Source: Pseudidiomarina aestuarii
Lineage (GTDB): Bacteria; Pseudomonadota; Gammaproteobacteria; Enterobacterales; Alteromonadaceae
Reading direction: 5' to 3'
DNA: 64,000 nt
NCBI RefSeq assembly: GCF_003987355.1
Contig: NZ_PIPR01000001.1
Location: 124,001-188,000 of the forward strand
In this document: positions 1-9,857 of the stretch, piece after piece
Position numbering within the stretch: the stretch's first letter is position 1
How the letters are laid out: each line of letters opens with the position of its first letter
Notes under the pieces: model-generated
The model's database searches: none
Seen by the model: the letters and a program-made list of their open reading frames with translations, nothing else
What the model was told of the DNA's origin: nothing
Program-made: the position numbers and the translations under genes

Positions 1-294
1 CGACAGTTCTCCAACGACGGAAAAGAATTGATCATTGCGATCAAAGGGAAGTTCGATTTCAATTTGGTACAAGAGTTTCGACAAGCCTACAACAATATCG
101 GCGAAGAACGCCCCACAGTCATTATCGACTTGCGTGAAACTGAATATCTCGATAGCTCTGCATTGGGAATGCTATTGAACATGCGGAAATCATTAGGTAA
201 TTCTGTGCGTGGTATTCACATTATTAATTGTCGGCCTGAAGTACGCAGTATTCTCGACATTTCACGTTTCGATAAACTATTTACTATTGAGTAA
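1..294 (+). CDS. STAS-domain anti-sigma factor antagonist (HsbA-like), 5' end cut by window
   Basis: The reading frame is open from base 1 to the stop at 292-294, so the true start probably lies just upstream of the window. A TTG at 28 is an unlikely start because it would cut into the first strand of the domain. About 97 residues are visible, close to a whole STAS domain. The conserved segment DSSALG carries the serine that partner kinases phosphorylate in this family. Such proteins bind or release anti-sigma factors or other targets according to phosphorylation state. The next gene, 20 bases downstream, encodes the expected phosphatase/kinase partner, so the two form a partner-switching pair resembling HsbA/HsbR of Pseudomonas. 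The target cannot be read from this window. Confidence 0.85.
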   Translation, partial: RQFSNDGKELIIAIKGKFDFNLVQEFRQAYNNIGEERPTVIIDLRETEYLDSSALGMLLNMRKSLGNSVRGIHIINCRPEVRSILDISRFDKLFTIE

Positions 295-314
295 GCGATT
301 AGACGGCAGGGCGT

Positions 315-1967
315 ATGCATGTAGTTCATGATCATTCGAAACTTGCCACTGATGTGCTGCACCAACTCGAACAACTTGATTTCGAGTTTGTCACTGCTGG
401 GTATTCGGAAGCGGTTGCCCGCAACGGTTTACTGAGTAGCGATATCACCATCTACATCTATGCGGCGCAAACTCAACTTGCGCCAGCATTGCGTAAACTC
501 TTTCAGCAAGCCCGTGAAGATGACTTTGAAGCCGACATTAATGATTGTTTGATCATAACGGATGACGCAAGGCAACTGGGTCGTTGGAACGACGACCGAC
601 GTAAATTTTTCGTTGACGTGGTGCTATGGCCAGAACCCATCGGTATTCTGAAAACACGAATTCAGTCACTTGAACATGCCAATAGCTTACGCGCTGAATT
701 GACTCAAACGCGCCACTCTCTTGCGTGGCATGCCACTCGCATTGACCGCGAACATCAATTGGTCGAACATATTTTCCGTAACGCACTCAGCCGCAACTAC
801 CTTGAGTACCCTCACATTCGGACCTACCTGACGCCAGTGTCAAAATTCAATGGCGACTTATGCCTCGTTGCGCCTGGGCCGATTGGCAATATCTACGTAT
901 TTATGGCTGACTTTACCGGACATGGACTTGCGCCCGCGACCGGAGCGTTACCGTTATCACAAGCCTTTTTTGCGATGGCGGATCGTGGCGTATCGGTGGC
1001 CGAGATGGTCACTGAGTTCAATTTCCGCCTAAATCGCTTACTGCCTGATGACATGTTTTGTGCCGGTATTTTATTAGAATTGTCTGCGAATGGTGAGCGG
1101 GTAACTTTTTGGAATGGTGGCATGCCACCAGCGGTTCTGTTCAGTGATACCGGTGAAATTATCGATCGAATGCCTGCTCAGCATATGGCGCTCGGTGTGC
1201 TTGATGATGATGATTTCGATAGTCGTGTGACCACATTTCGAGCGCCAACAAACAGTAATATCGCGCTCTACACCGATGGTGTCATAGAGTTGTTAGGGCA
1301 CAAAATGGAATTTTTGGGCAGCGACACCTTAGAACAATTGTTGCAGCGGTTTTCGGCACCGGCCGATTTCCCTAAGTTGGTGGGTGAGCTTGAACATTTC
1401 CGCGGCACACAGCCTTTGCATGACGATTTGTCGCTCGCGGTACTGAGCTGCTGTCCAACTGGACTGGATGAGCTCAAACAGCTCAAAGATGATACTGCAA
1501 TGCCGTTTACACTCACTATCGATCTGACATCCAATCAGTTACGGGAGCTGGATCCGGTGAACCACGTTCTTAATGCTATAGGGACGTTGCCGCGACTGCG
1601 TAATCATCGAACCACTATTTACCTGTTGCTAGCAGAAGCCTACAACAATGCTTTGGAGCATGGGTTGTTACGACTCGACTCCTCAATTAAACAAGCACCA
1701 GAAGGCTTTATGAACTACTACCAGTTACGCGCGGAACGCTTGTCGGCATTGGATGAGGGACGGATTCGTATCCACGTCAACTTCATTGCCGAAAAAGGCT
1801 TGTTAGAGTTCACCGTAACTGATACTGGCAGTGGTTGGGATACCAACCGCGTGATCAGCTCCAGTCATATGAATCACGGGCGCGGACTCGATTTGTTACG
1901 CCAGCTCACCACGCAATTGAAATGGGAGCAGAACGGTCGGGAAGTGTATTTTAGCTATCAACTGTAG
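315..1967 (+). CDS. SpoIIE/PP2C phosphatase with pseudo-receiver and HATPase kinase-like domain (HsbR-like)
   Basis: The protein has 550 residues in three parts. Residues 1-130 have the rhythm of a response-regulator receiver but lack its acidic pocket: HVVHDH stands where VDDD is usual, and ITIYIYAA (44-51) has no phosphoacceptor Asp. Residues about 165-380 form a SpoIIE-type PP2C phosphatase with metal-binding Asp in FNGD (D181), ADFTGHG (D199), YTDG (D321) and HDD (370-371). Residues about 395-550 form an RsbW-like GHKL domain with N-box EAYNNALEHG (431-440), DTGSGWD (493-499) and GRGLDLL (512-518). By family knowledge it should both dephosphorylate and phosphorylate the STAS protein encoded just upstream. 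The architecture matches HsbR of Pseudomonas, though the receiver here is probably not phosphorylated. Confidence 0.85.
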   Translation: MHVVHDHSKLATDVLHQLEQLDFEFVTAGYSEAVARNGLLSSDITIYIYAAQTQLAPALRKLFQQAREDDFEADINDCLIITDDARQLGRWNDDRRKFFVDVVLWPEPIGILKTRIQSLEHANSLRAELTQTRHSLAWHATRIDREHQLVEHIFRNALSRNYLEYPHIRTYLTPVSKFNGDLCLVAPGPIGNIYVFMADFTGHGLAPATGALPLSQAFFAMADRGVSVAEMVTEFNFRLNRLLPDDMFCAGILLELSANGERVTFWNGGMPPAVLFSDTGEIIDRMPAQHMALGVLDDDDFDSRVTTFRAPTNSNIALYTDGVIELLGHKMEFLGSDTLEQLLQRFSAPADFPKLVGELEHFRGTQPLHDDLSLAVLSCCPTGLDELKQLKDDTAMPFTLTIDLTSNQLRELDPVNHVLNAIGTLPRLRNHRTTIYLLLAEAYNNALEHGLLRLDSSIKQAPEGFMNYYQLRAERLSALDEGRIRIHVNFIAEKGLLEFTVTDTGSGWDTNRVISSSHMNHGRGLDLLRQLTTQLKWEQNGREVYFSYQL

Positions 1968-1975
1968 AGCCTGGA

Positions 1976-2317
1976 TTAGCCGCCTGCGAATTTGACCTGA
2001 TAACCTTGTTCCAATAGCCACGCTTTGGCAGCTTCGCGTTGATCGCCTTGCAATTCAATAGTGCCATCTTTCACAGCACCACCTACGCCACATTTTTTTC
2101 GCAGTTGGCTCGCCATAGTTTGGATATCGGCGGTCTCTAACTCTAAGTCGAACAGCACGGTTACCCCTTTGCCTTTGCGCCCTTTGGTTTGCCGTTGAAT
2201 GCGGATCGGTTGGGTCTGACGTGAGGTGGGGTGGGCCGGCGCTGCCGTGCTTTCAGGAGTATCTGAATCGGCTGTTGAAAACCCTAGATTTTTGAGCTGA
2301 TCTTGCAATGAACTCAC
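1976..2317 (-). CDS. yciH: YciH/SUI1-family translation initiation factor-like protein
   Basis: The protein has 113 residues. A variable N-terminus rich in Ser, Thr and Pro is followed by a basic segment (QRQTKGRKGKG) and a SUI1/eIF1-like fold with the family pattern KKCGVGGAVKDGTIELQGDQ. Bacterial YciH proteins resemble eIF1 and can influence initiation fidelity, but their physiological role is poorly defined. The gene is convergent with the phosphatase gene, whose stop lies 8 bases away, and divergent from cysB, with an 80-base gap that must hold both promoters. Length and motif are typical of the family. Confidence 0.88.
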   Translation of the reverse strand: MSSLQDQLKNLGFSTADSDTPESTAAPAHPTSRQTQPIRIQRQTKGRKGKGVTVLFDLELETADIQTMASQLRKKCGVGGAVKDGTIELQGDQREAAKAWLLEQGYQVKFAGG

Positions 2318-2336
2318 GGATTACCTCAAAATGCGA

Positions 2337-2366
2337 TTGGAATAAATAAGTAAGGTGTTATATATT
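2337..2366 (+). promoter_or_regulatory. Possible sigma70 promoter of cysB
   Basis: TTGGAA at 2337-2342 is followed 18 bases later by TATATT at 2361-2366, or 16 bases later by the overlapping TATATA at 2359-2364. It lies in the AT-rich yciH-cysB gap, 31 bases before the cysB ATG. No CysB operator could be recognised by eye. Confidence 0.35.
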
Positions 2367-2376
2367 TTTGGCATAA

Positions 2377-3372
<996 letters not shown>

Positions 3373-3387
3373 AAATAAATGCTATTT

Positions 3388-3459
3388 GTTACTGGCTACT
3401 AGTTACTAGAAAAGCGTAAAACCGTGTTTTCTAGTAACCAAATGCCAATAGCCAGTAAC
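3388..3459. repeat. Inverted heptad-repeat element, locus 1 (cysB/sdaA convergent gap)
   Basis: The left arm (3388-3413) holds three 7-base units of type YTACTRG at 3389, 3396 and 3403, followed by GAAAA. The right arm (3427-3459) holds four complementary units of type CYAGTAR at 3431, 3438, 3445 and 3452, preceded by TTTT. The arms differ by exactly one heptad, so they can fold into a long hairpin with one unit looped out. Lying between two convergent genes, it probably also serves as a bidirectional terminator. The same family recurs at 24338-24419, 51272-51306 and 60347-60374. Confidence 0.85.
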
Positions 3460-3469
3460 GCCTTTCGGG

Positions 3470-4843
3470 TTAGCATTCGATGATATTGACTGCGAGACCA
3501 CCGCGAGCTGTTTCCTTGTATTTCGACCGCATATCGTTGCCGGTTTCCCACATGGTTTTAATCACTTTATCGAGTGAAACTTTGTGGTCACCGCTGCCGC
3601 GTAATGCCAAGCGAGCTGCGTTGATTGCTTTGATCGCACCCATGGCGTTGCGTTCGATACAAGGTACTTGAACCAAGCCACCAACGGGGTCGCAGGTTAA
3701 GCCTAGGTTGTGTTCCATGCCGATTTCAGCAGCATTTTCGACGTTGCTGGTGTTTCCACCCATCAGTTCTGCCAGTGCTCCAGCAGCCATTGAGCAGGCT
3801 ACACCCACTTCACCTTGGCAACCCACCTCGGCACCTGATATTGAGGCATTCTTTTTATACAAAATGCCAATGGCGGCACTCGTGAGTAAAAAGCGAACGA
3901 TAGTTTCTTCGTCGAGGGGCGTGATAAATCGGTCCGCATATTTCATGACGGCGGGAACAATACCGGCAGCACCGTTGGTTGGTGCGGTAACGACTCGGCC
4001 GCCCGCGGCATTTTCCTCATTGACTGCTAATGCAAATAAATCGACCCAATCCATGACTTGCATGGGGTCAGCCGATTTCTCATTCTTCAGCCGTTGATAC
4101 AGAGCAGGAGCACGGCGCCGAACTTTCAAGCCGCCGGGCAATATCCCTTCGGTGCGAATGCCGCGGTCAATACATTCATCCATGGTTTTCCAAATGTGCA
4201 CTAAACCATCGCGGATCTCGCGTTCTGAACGAAATACTTTCTCGTTCGCTAGCATCAGTGAACTGATCCGCAATCCATGTTCTTGGCAATGGGCAAGTAG
4301 TTCAGCACAACTATCAAACGGATACGGAATCGGTTTGCTGGATTGTTCGATAGCCTCTTCGAGACTGTCATCGAAGTCCGCATCGCGAACAATGAAACCA
4401 CCGCCAATGGAGTAATAGAGGTCTTTAAAGAGAACTTCATCATCGCGCAGTAAGCGCAGCTCCATAGCATTTGCGTGACGGGGCATCGTCTTACGGCGAT
4501 GGAAGGTAATAGCGCCTTCACGGGGAAAATGTACTTCGTGTTGACCGAGCAGTTTTAGTTTTTGCTCTCGATCAACCGTGGCGAGAAAGTCGTCTACAGT
4601 GGTGGTATCGACCGTTTCGGGTGACTCGCCCACAAGACCGAGCATAACCGCTTTGCCAGTACCGTGACCTTTCCCTGTTTGTCCGAGCGAACCGAATAAT
4701 TCCACTTCAATGCCGGTAGCTTGCTCGAGGTCGAGCTTCTGCGCTGCTGTGCGCAAGAAGTCTGTAGCCGCACGCATGGGACCGACGGTGTGTGAGCTCG
4801 ATGGACCGATTCCTACTTTATAAATATCAAAAACACTAATCAT
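3470..4843 (-). CDS. sdaA: L-serine ammonia-lyase (iron-sulfur, single chain)
   Basis: The enzyme deaminates L-serine to pyruvate and ammonia in the cytosol. The protein has 457 residues, the usual length of E. coli SdaA/SdaB. The N-terminus has the family signature [20 protein letters not shown]. Cluster-ligand cysteines are visible in [15 protein letters not shown] and in the [17 protein letters not shown] block. It is last in the order pabB-nudL-sdaA on the minus strand, the same order as in E. coli, and starts 27 bases after the nudL stop. It ends at the heptad-repeat hairpin. Confidence 0.96.
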   Translation of the reverse strand: MISVFDIYKVGIGPSSSHTVGPMRAATDFLRTAAQKLDLEQATGIEVELFGSLGQTGKGHGTGKAVMLGLVGESPETVDTTTVDDFLATVDREQKLKLLGQHEVHFPREGAITFHRRKTMPRHANAMELRLLRDDEVLFKDLYYSIGGGFIVRDADFDDSLEEAIEQSSKPIPYPFDSCAELLAHCQEHGLRISSLMLANEKVFRSEREIRDGLVHIWKTMDECIDRGIRTEGILPGGLKVRRRAPALYQRLKNEKSADPMQVMDWVDLFALAVNEENAAGGRVVTAPTNGAAGIVPAVMKYADRFITPLDEETIVRFLLTSAAIGILYKKNASISGAEVGCQGEVGVACSMAAGALAELMGGNTSNVENAAEIGMEHNLGLTCDPVGGLVQVPCIERNAMGAIKAINAARLALRGSGDHKVSLDKVIKTMWETGNDMRSKYKETARGGLAVNIIEC

Positions 4844-4870
4844 ACATTCTCTTATTAGGTCATCCGTTGA

Positions 4871-5464
4871 TTAATTCAATGGCCGCGACCATGGCCGTTG
4901 ATCAGGGTAGACATGATCGGCTAATTCACGGAGCATGCCAGCCGTAGCGCCCCAGATATTGCGCTGCTGATAAGGCATAAAGTATACCTTATCGTACATA
5001 AAACGCTGTAGTCGATAGACGAAATGTTGACGCTGTTGCAAAATGGTCGCTAGCGGCACCGTAAAAATCTCGGCAACCTCGCGCGGATCGGCAACCAGCG
5101 GTTGTCGTGGCGTAACAATAGCGACATAGGGGCGCACGATAAAATTGCTGATTACTGGATAATCGTGCAGTTGCCCAACCAGCTCGACATCATCTGGGTG
5201 TAAGGCAATTTCTTCCTGTGCTTCGCGCAATGCTGTTTCATATAAATTCGCATCATGTGGCTCTTGGCGCCCGCCAGGGAAACTGATTTGCCCCGCATGA
5301 TGCCGCAATTGAGCGCTACGTTGCGTGAGAATCACTTGTAATCCGTCCGCTGTTTCCAACAGTGGAATTAGCACTGCTGCGGGGCGTAGCCGCTTTAACG
5401 AGGGCCGTATAACTTGCGGAGCACAATAGAGCTGAAACCGCCGCAGAAACTCATGACGATGCAT
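4871..5464 (-). CDS. nudL: NUDIX hydrolase, probable CoA pyrophosphatase
   Basis: The 197-residue protein contains a complete NUDIX box at about residues 64-86 (FPGGRQEPHD, then ALREAQEEIAL), in the spacing typical of NudL/YeaB proteins that split CoA into phosphopantetheine and 3',5'-ADP. I chose the ATG at 5464 (MHRHEF): GATGAGG lies six bases upstream, whereas a longer frame to 5551 would run about 100 bases into pabB. With this start the gene overlaps the end of pabB by 14 bases, suggesting translational coupling. The neighbours pabB and sdaA are the same as in E. coli. CoA specificity is inferred from family and context. Confidence 0.88.
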   Translation of the reverse strand: MHRHEFLRRFQLYCAPQVIRPSLKRLRPAAVLIPLLETADGLQVILTQRSAQLRHHAGQISFPGGRQEPHDANLYETALREAQEEIALHPDDVELVGQLHDYPVISNFIVRPYVAIVTPRQPLVADPREVAEIFTVPLATILQQRQHFVYRLQRFMYDKVYFMPYQQRNIWGATAGMLRELADHVYPDQRPWSRPLN

Positions 5465-6878
5465 GGTGAGCCTCATCGTCGGTTGGCTTCGGTTGGTATT
5501 GAAGTACAGGCAAAATTTTAGCAACTTTATCGAGCGTTTCTTGGTATTCACTCATTGCTTCCGAGTCAGCGACGATGCCGCCACCGGCCCAACAATGAAT
5601 ACGGTTCGCGCTGGCGACTAAGGTCCGAATAGCAATATTAGTGTCGGCGAGGCCATGCTGAGAAAAATAACCCAAACTGCCGCAGTAGAAACTGCGCCGA
5701 TGGGGTTCGAGTTCCTCAATAATCTCCATCGCGCGAATCTTCGGTGCGCCAGTAATGGAGCCTCCTGGGAAAGCCATACCGAGCAGCTCAATACCAAGCT
5801 TTGCATCGCTCAATGTACCGGTCACAGTGCTCACCAAATGATGCACTGCTGGGTAGCTCTCAATCGCGAACAATGTGGGCACCTGAACGCTGCCAGGCTC
5901 GCACAGTCGACTCAAATCATTCCGTAATAGGTCCACAATCATAACATTTTCAGCGCGATCTTTTGCCGACTGCGCTAAAGCTTCCGCAAGCGCTGCATCT
6001 TCGGTGGCATCAGCTGAACGCGGTTTGGTCCCTTTAATCGGTTTTGTTTGCACATGACCGTCGGCATCGATTCGCAAAAAGCGCTCTGGTGAAACGGATA
6101 AAACGGCACCGTCGGATAATCGTAAAAAGCCTGAAAAGGGTGCTCGATTGGTGTCGCGAAGTCGCTGATACGCATTCCACGCGTCTCCTTTAAAGTCGGC
6201 AGAAAACCGTTGCGCAAGATTGATCTGGTAACAATCACCCGCCTGCAGATAATCCTGAATGCGTTCAAACTTTTCGGTGTAATCGGCCAATGACATGTTG
6301 CTGCGCCAATCACTGCACAACTGAAAAGCGGCCGATTGCGGTGACTTCGGTTCGAGCCAGAAGCGTTTGAGTTCGGCGAGTTGTGTCTGCGGCGCCACTA
6401 ACCAGGTTTGTTGGGTCTGCCGACAACGAATCAATGCTTGATGATAAACGCCGATCGCAATATCAGGTAATTCAATATCGATAGCTGCGCGCTCTGGGAG
6501 ACGTTCCAGAGCTCGACCCGCATCGTAACTGAATGCACCGGCGATACCGCCCTGAAAAGGAATGTGCGCGGGCCCTTGATAGGGTGGCAGCAGTGCCAGT
6601 TCTGCGTGCAAGCGTTGGGGCCAATCGGTGCTCTCGGTTAGCCATTGGTGCGGCTGTCTAAAAATAAAATCAAACTGGGCTTGAGGGTGGTCACAGCTAT
6701 CAAGGAACAATGCGCCGGGTTCCTGTGCACAACGGCTAAACAGTTCCGCAAACGGAGTATCGAGTTCAAGCGGTACGGCTTGCAGAATCACGGCGTTCTC
6801 CTGTAAAAAGCGATCGTAGTGTTGGCGTCTCGGGTTGCCACTAAAGTCACGACGCAGCAGCATAGCATAACTGGTCAC
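5451..6878 (-). CDS. pabB: Aminodeoxychorismate synthase component I
   Basis: The enzyme converts chorismate plus ammonia to 4-amino-4-deoxychorismate on the way to p-aminobenzoate and folate. The protein has 475 residues. The chorismate-binding domain carries KPIKGTKPR around residues 279-287; the lysine in PIKGT distinguishes PabB from the PIAGT of TrpE. Further conserved blocks are AENVMIVDLLRNDL and MAFPGGSITGAPKIRAMEII. The amidotransferase partner PabA is not in the window. The gene heads the minus-strand cluster pabB-nudL-sdaA and diverges from the fumarase gene. Confidence 0.93.
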   Translation of the reverse strand: MTSYAMLLRRDFSGNPRRQHYDRFLQENAVILQAVPLELDTPFAELFSRCAQEPGALFLDSCDHPQAQFDFIFRQPHQWLTESTDWPQRLHAELALLPPYQGPAHIPFQGGIAGAFSYDAGRALERLPERAAIDIELPDIAIGVYHQALIRCRQTQQTWLVAPQTQLAELKRFWLEPKSPQSAAFQLCSDWRSNMSLADYTEKFERIQDYLQAGDCYQINLAQRFSADFKGDAWNAYQRLRDTNRAPFSGFLRLSDGAVLSVSPERFLRIDADGHVQTKPIKGTKPRSADATEDAALAEALAQSAKDRAENVMIVDLLRNDLSRLCEPGSVQVPTLFAIESYPAVHHLVSTVTGTLSDAKLGIELLGMAFPGGSITGAPKIRAMEIIEELEPHRRSFYCGSLGYFSQHGLADTNIAIRTLVASANRIHCWAGGGIVADSEAMSEYQETLDKVAKILPVLQYQPKPTDDEAHHASS

Positions 6879-6891
6879 TTGGGATGCAAAG

Positions 6892-6904
6892 CGCTATTAT
6901 AGCG
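6892..6904. promoter_or_regulatory. Symmetric -10-like element shared by pabB and fumarase gene
   Basis: The 13-base perfect palindrome CGCTATTATAGCG contains TATTAT on the plus strand (6895-6900) and TATAAT on the minus strand. It lies in the 68-base gap between divergent pabB and the fumarase gene, at a suitable distance from both. No good -35 hexamer is evident on either strand. Confidence 0.35.
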
Positions 6905-6946
6905 ACACTTCAAATTTACACCCTTTAGCTGTCAACAGAGGTTCAC

Positions 6947-8458
6947 ATGGCCATTATACGTCAGGCTGACTTTATCGAGAGCATCGCGGACGCGTTGCAA
7001 TACATTTCTTATTACCACCCGCTGGATTTTGTCCAAGCACTCGAACAAGCCTACCACCGTGAACAGAGCGAGGCAGCTAAGAACGCCATCGCTCAGGTGT
7101 TGACCAACTCCAGAATGTCGGCACAGGGCAAACGTCCTATCTGTCAGGACACCGGTATCGTCACCTGTTTTGTCAAAGTCGGCATGGATGTGCAATGGGA
7201 TAAAACCGACATGACGGTGCAAGAGATGGTCGATGAGGGCACACGCCGCGCCTACCTTAATCCAGATAATCCGTTAAGAGCTTCTATTGTGTCTGACCCT
7301 GCTGGCGCACGAAAAAATACCGGTGACAATACACCTGCAGTGGTTCACATCGATATGATTGCGGGCGGTCATGTGGACGTCATGATTGCTGCTAAAGGCG
7401 GCGGCTCGGAGAATAAATCCAAGATGGTCATGTTGAATCCGAGTGACTCTATTGCGGACTGGGTGGTTGAAACCATGCCTAAATTAGGTGCTGGTTGGTG
7501 TCCACCCGGTATGATTGGCCTCGGTATTGGCGGTACTGCTGAGAAGTCTGCGGTGTTAGCGAAAGAGAGTTTGATGGATCCAGTGGATATTCAAGAGCTC
7601 CTCGATCGCGGCCCACAAAACGCTGAAGAAGAATTGCGCCTTGAAATTTATAACCGTGTTAACAAACTCGGTATCGGCGCTCAAGGTCTGGGCGGCGTGA
7701 CAACCGTGATGGACGTCAAAATCAAGTCCGTGCCGACCCACGCTGCGTCGAAGCCAGTTACTCTGATTCCGAACTGTGCAGCCACTCGGCATGCTCATTT
7801 TGTACTGGACGGCAGTGGCCCAGCTGATCTGCAACCGCCAAAGCTTGAAGATTGGCCAGATATTACCTTCCAGTTAGGTGATGACGCGCGTCGCGTGAAC
7901 TTAGATGAAGTCAGTCAAGCTGACATCGAAACCTGGAAAACCGGTGAAACTGTCTTGTTATCGGGCAAGTTATTGACGGGGCGTGATGCTGCACACAAAC
8001 GCATTAAAGACATGTTGGATAAAGGCGAGCCGCTACCGGTCGACTTCACAAACAAGTTTATTTATTACGTTGGGCCGGTCGATCCGGTCGGTAATGAAGT
8101 GGTAGGGCCCGCTGGACCGACGACCGCGACACGAATGGACAAGTTCACCGATATGATGCTCGATAAGACAGGTATTTTGGGCATGATTGGTAAAGCTGAG
8201 CGTGGACCTGCGACCGTCGAGAGTATCAAGCAACACAAAGCAGTGTATTTGATGGCTGTTGGTGGTGCTGCGTATTTAGTAGCAAAAGCGATTAAGAAAG
8301 CCCGCGTAGTGGCCTTTGAGGATTTGGGTATGGAAGCTATTTACGAGTTTGAAGTGGAAGATATGCCGGTCACTGTCGCGGTTGATAGTACGGGTGAAAA
8401 TGCTCACGAAACTGGGCCTGCCATTTGGCGTGTGAAACTGGCTGAAGCGGATGCTTAG
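6947..8458 (+). CDS. fumA: Class I fumarate hydratase (4Fe-4S)
   Basis: The enzyme interconverts fumarate and malate in the TCA cycle. The protein has 503 residues, slightly shorter than the 548 of E. coli FumA, with fused alpha and beta parts. Likely cluster cysteines are C66 (PICQDTG), C185 (GWCPPG) and C277 (PNCAATRH). The beta part has TTATRMDKF and AVGGAAYLVAKAI. Oxygen-labile class I enzymes often coexist with stable FumC, which is not in this window. The fum symbol is by family; A versus B cannot be decided. Its 3' end overlaps rmuC by 8 bases. Confidence 0.93.
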   Translation: MAIIRQADFIESIADALQYISYYHPLDFVQALEQAYHREQSEAAKNAIAQVLTNSRMSAQGKRPICQDTGIVTCFVKVGMDVQWDKTDMTVQEMVDEGTRRAYLNPDNPLRASIVSDPAGARKNTGDNTPAVVHIDMIAGGHVDVMIAAKGGGSENKSKMVMLNPSDSIADWVVETMPKLGAGWCPPGMIGLGIGGTAEKSAVLAKESLMDPVDIQELLDRGPQNAEEELRLEIYNRVNKLGIGAQGLGGVTTVMDVKIKSVPTHAASKPVTLIPNCAATRHAHFVLDGSGPADLQPPKLEDWPDITFQLGDDARRVNLDEVSQADIETWKTGETVLLSGKLLTGRDAAHKRIKDMLDKGEPLPVDFTNKFIYYVGPVDPVGNEVVGPAGPTTATRMDKFTDMMLDKTGILGMIGKAERGPATVESIKQHKAVYLMAVGGAAYLVAKAIKKARVVAFEDLGMEAIYEFEVEDMPVTVAVDSTGENAHETGPAIWRVKLAEADA

Positions 8459-9818
8459 TCTAGAAATCTGGCAATGGTTGAGTGCAGCAGCGGGCGCTTT
8501 TGCTCTCGGTGCTGCGTTAATTTGGTTGATTTGGCAACCGCGGTTGCGAGCGCAGCAGCAAGAGGCGCGGCAACAGCAGCAGTTTCTGCAAACTCAATTA
8601 GACCAAAGCCAAACCACTACTGAGCAACAACGTGATCAGTATGAGCAGCGTCTTGCCCGTACTGAGCAACAATTACAGCACACACAACAGCAGCGCAGTG
8701 ACGTGCAAGCTGAGCTGGCCGCTGTTCGTTCCAAGCTCGAATCTGCGTTGCAACATGCTGAAGAAAAGCAGAAGCTGCTCGAGGCTAGTGAAGAACGTTT
8801 GAAGAAAGAGTTTGAGCGTCTAGCACAGCAAATATTCGAGCAGAAATCCGAGCGTTTGCAAGTCAGTAGTAAGCAAACCTTGGAGGCAACGCTAGCACCA
8901 TTTAAGCAGCAGCTGGAAACTTTTAAGACGCAGGTGACGCAGCAATACTCAGATGAAATCAAGCAACGGGCTGCACTAGCTGAGCAAGTGAACTCGCTCA
9001 AAGATCTGAACAAGCAAATGGCTTTGGAAGCAGAAGCGCTCACCAAAGCATTGAAAGGCGATACGAAAACTCAGGGTAACTGGGGTGAGGTGGTGCTTGA
9101 GCGAATTCTAACGCAATCAGGATTACGCGAGGGGCACGAGTACGAAACTCAGACTCACCATCGCGATGATGATGGTAAAGCGTTTAAGCCAGACGTGGTG
9201 GTGCATCTACCGAACGATAAAGACGTTGTCATTGACTCTAAAGTTTCACTCGTGGCCTATGAGCGTTATTTCAATAGTGATGTGGACGTTGACCGTGACC
9301 AGGCACTCACCGAGCATGTCAATTCACTGCGGAATCACATCAAAGGTCTCAGTAAGAAGAACTATCAGCAGCTCGATAGCGTCAGAACGCTCGATTACGT
9401 GTTGATGTTTATCCCAATTGAGCCCGCGTTTTTATTGGCTGTTGACCGTGATCCTGAATTGATTCGGCTGGCACTCGAACACAATATTATGTTGGTGAGT
9501 CCAACCAACTTGTTAGTGGCGCTACGAACGGTCAACAACATTTGGCAATACGAGCATCAAAATCAAAACGCGCAGCGCATCGCCAATGACGCGGCGAAGT
9601 TGTACGACAAGTTCGTTGGCTTTATTGAAGATATGCAAAAGATTGGCAATTCATTGGATACTGTTCGTAAACATTACGATGGTGCCATGAATAAGTTGTC
9701 AGTTGGGCGTGGTAACTTGGTCGGCCGCGTTGAAAACTTCCGGAAACTCGGTGTGCAATCCAGTAAGAAGCTCGATCAGAAGTTATTGGATGATGACACG
9801 AGTGACGACAGCGAATAA
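8451..9818 (+). CDS. rmuC: DNA recombination protein RmuC
   Basis: The protein has 455 residues. An N-terminal membrane segment (about 9-27) is followed by a long Gln/Glu-rich coiled coil to about residue 200. Then comes the RmuC nuclease-like domain with GNWGEVVLERILTQSGL, KPDVVVHLP and DVVIDSKVSL, where the acidic and Lys residues of a PD-(D/E)XK-like site can be seen. RmuC limits inversion rearrangements at short inverted repeats in E. coli; its biochemical activity is not established. It overlaps the fumarase gene by 8 bases, so it is probably cotranscribed, and ends at a strong bidirectional terminator. Confidence 0.92.
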   Translation: MLSLEIWQWLSAAAGAFALGAALIWLIWQPRLRAQQQEARQQQQFLQTQLDQSQTTTEQQRDQYEQRLARTEQQLQHTQQQRSDVQAELAAVRSKLESALQHAEEKQKLLEASEERLKKEFERLAQQIFEQKSERLQVSSKQTLEATLAPFKQQLETFKTQVTQQYSDEIKQRAALAEQVNSLKDLNKQMALEAEALTKALKGDTKTQGNWGEVVLERILTQSGLREGHEYETQTHHRDDDGKAFKPDVVVHLPNDKDVVIDSKVSLVAYERYFNSDVDVDRDQALTEHVNSLRNHIKGLSKKNYQQLDSVRTLDYVLMFIPIEPAFLLAVDRDPELIRLALEHNIMLVSPTNLLVALRTVNNIWQYEHQNQNAQRIANDAAKLYDKFVGFIEDMQKIGNSLDTVRKHYDGAMNKLSVGRGNLVGRVENFRKLGVQSSKKLDQKLLDDDTSDDSE

Positions 9819-9849
9819 AAAAATCCCGGCACTAGCCGGGATTTTTTTA
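9817..9849. terminator. Bidirectional intrinsic terminator between rmuC and rimO
   Basis: The stem AATCCCGGC / GCCGGGATT has loop ACTA, an A-run on the left and a T-run on the right. It can therefore stop transcription from rmuC on the plus strand and rimO on the minus strand. Confidence 0.9.
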
Positions 9850-9857
9850 TTAGAAGT

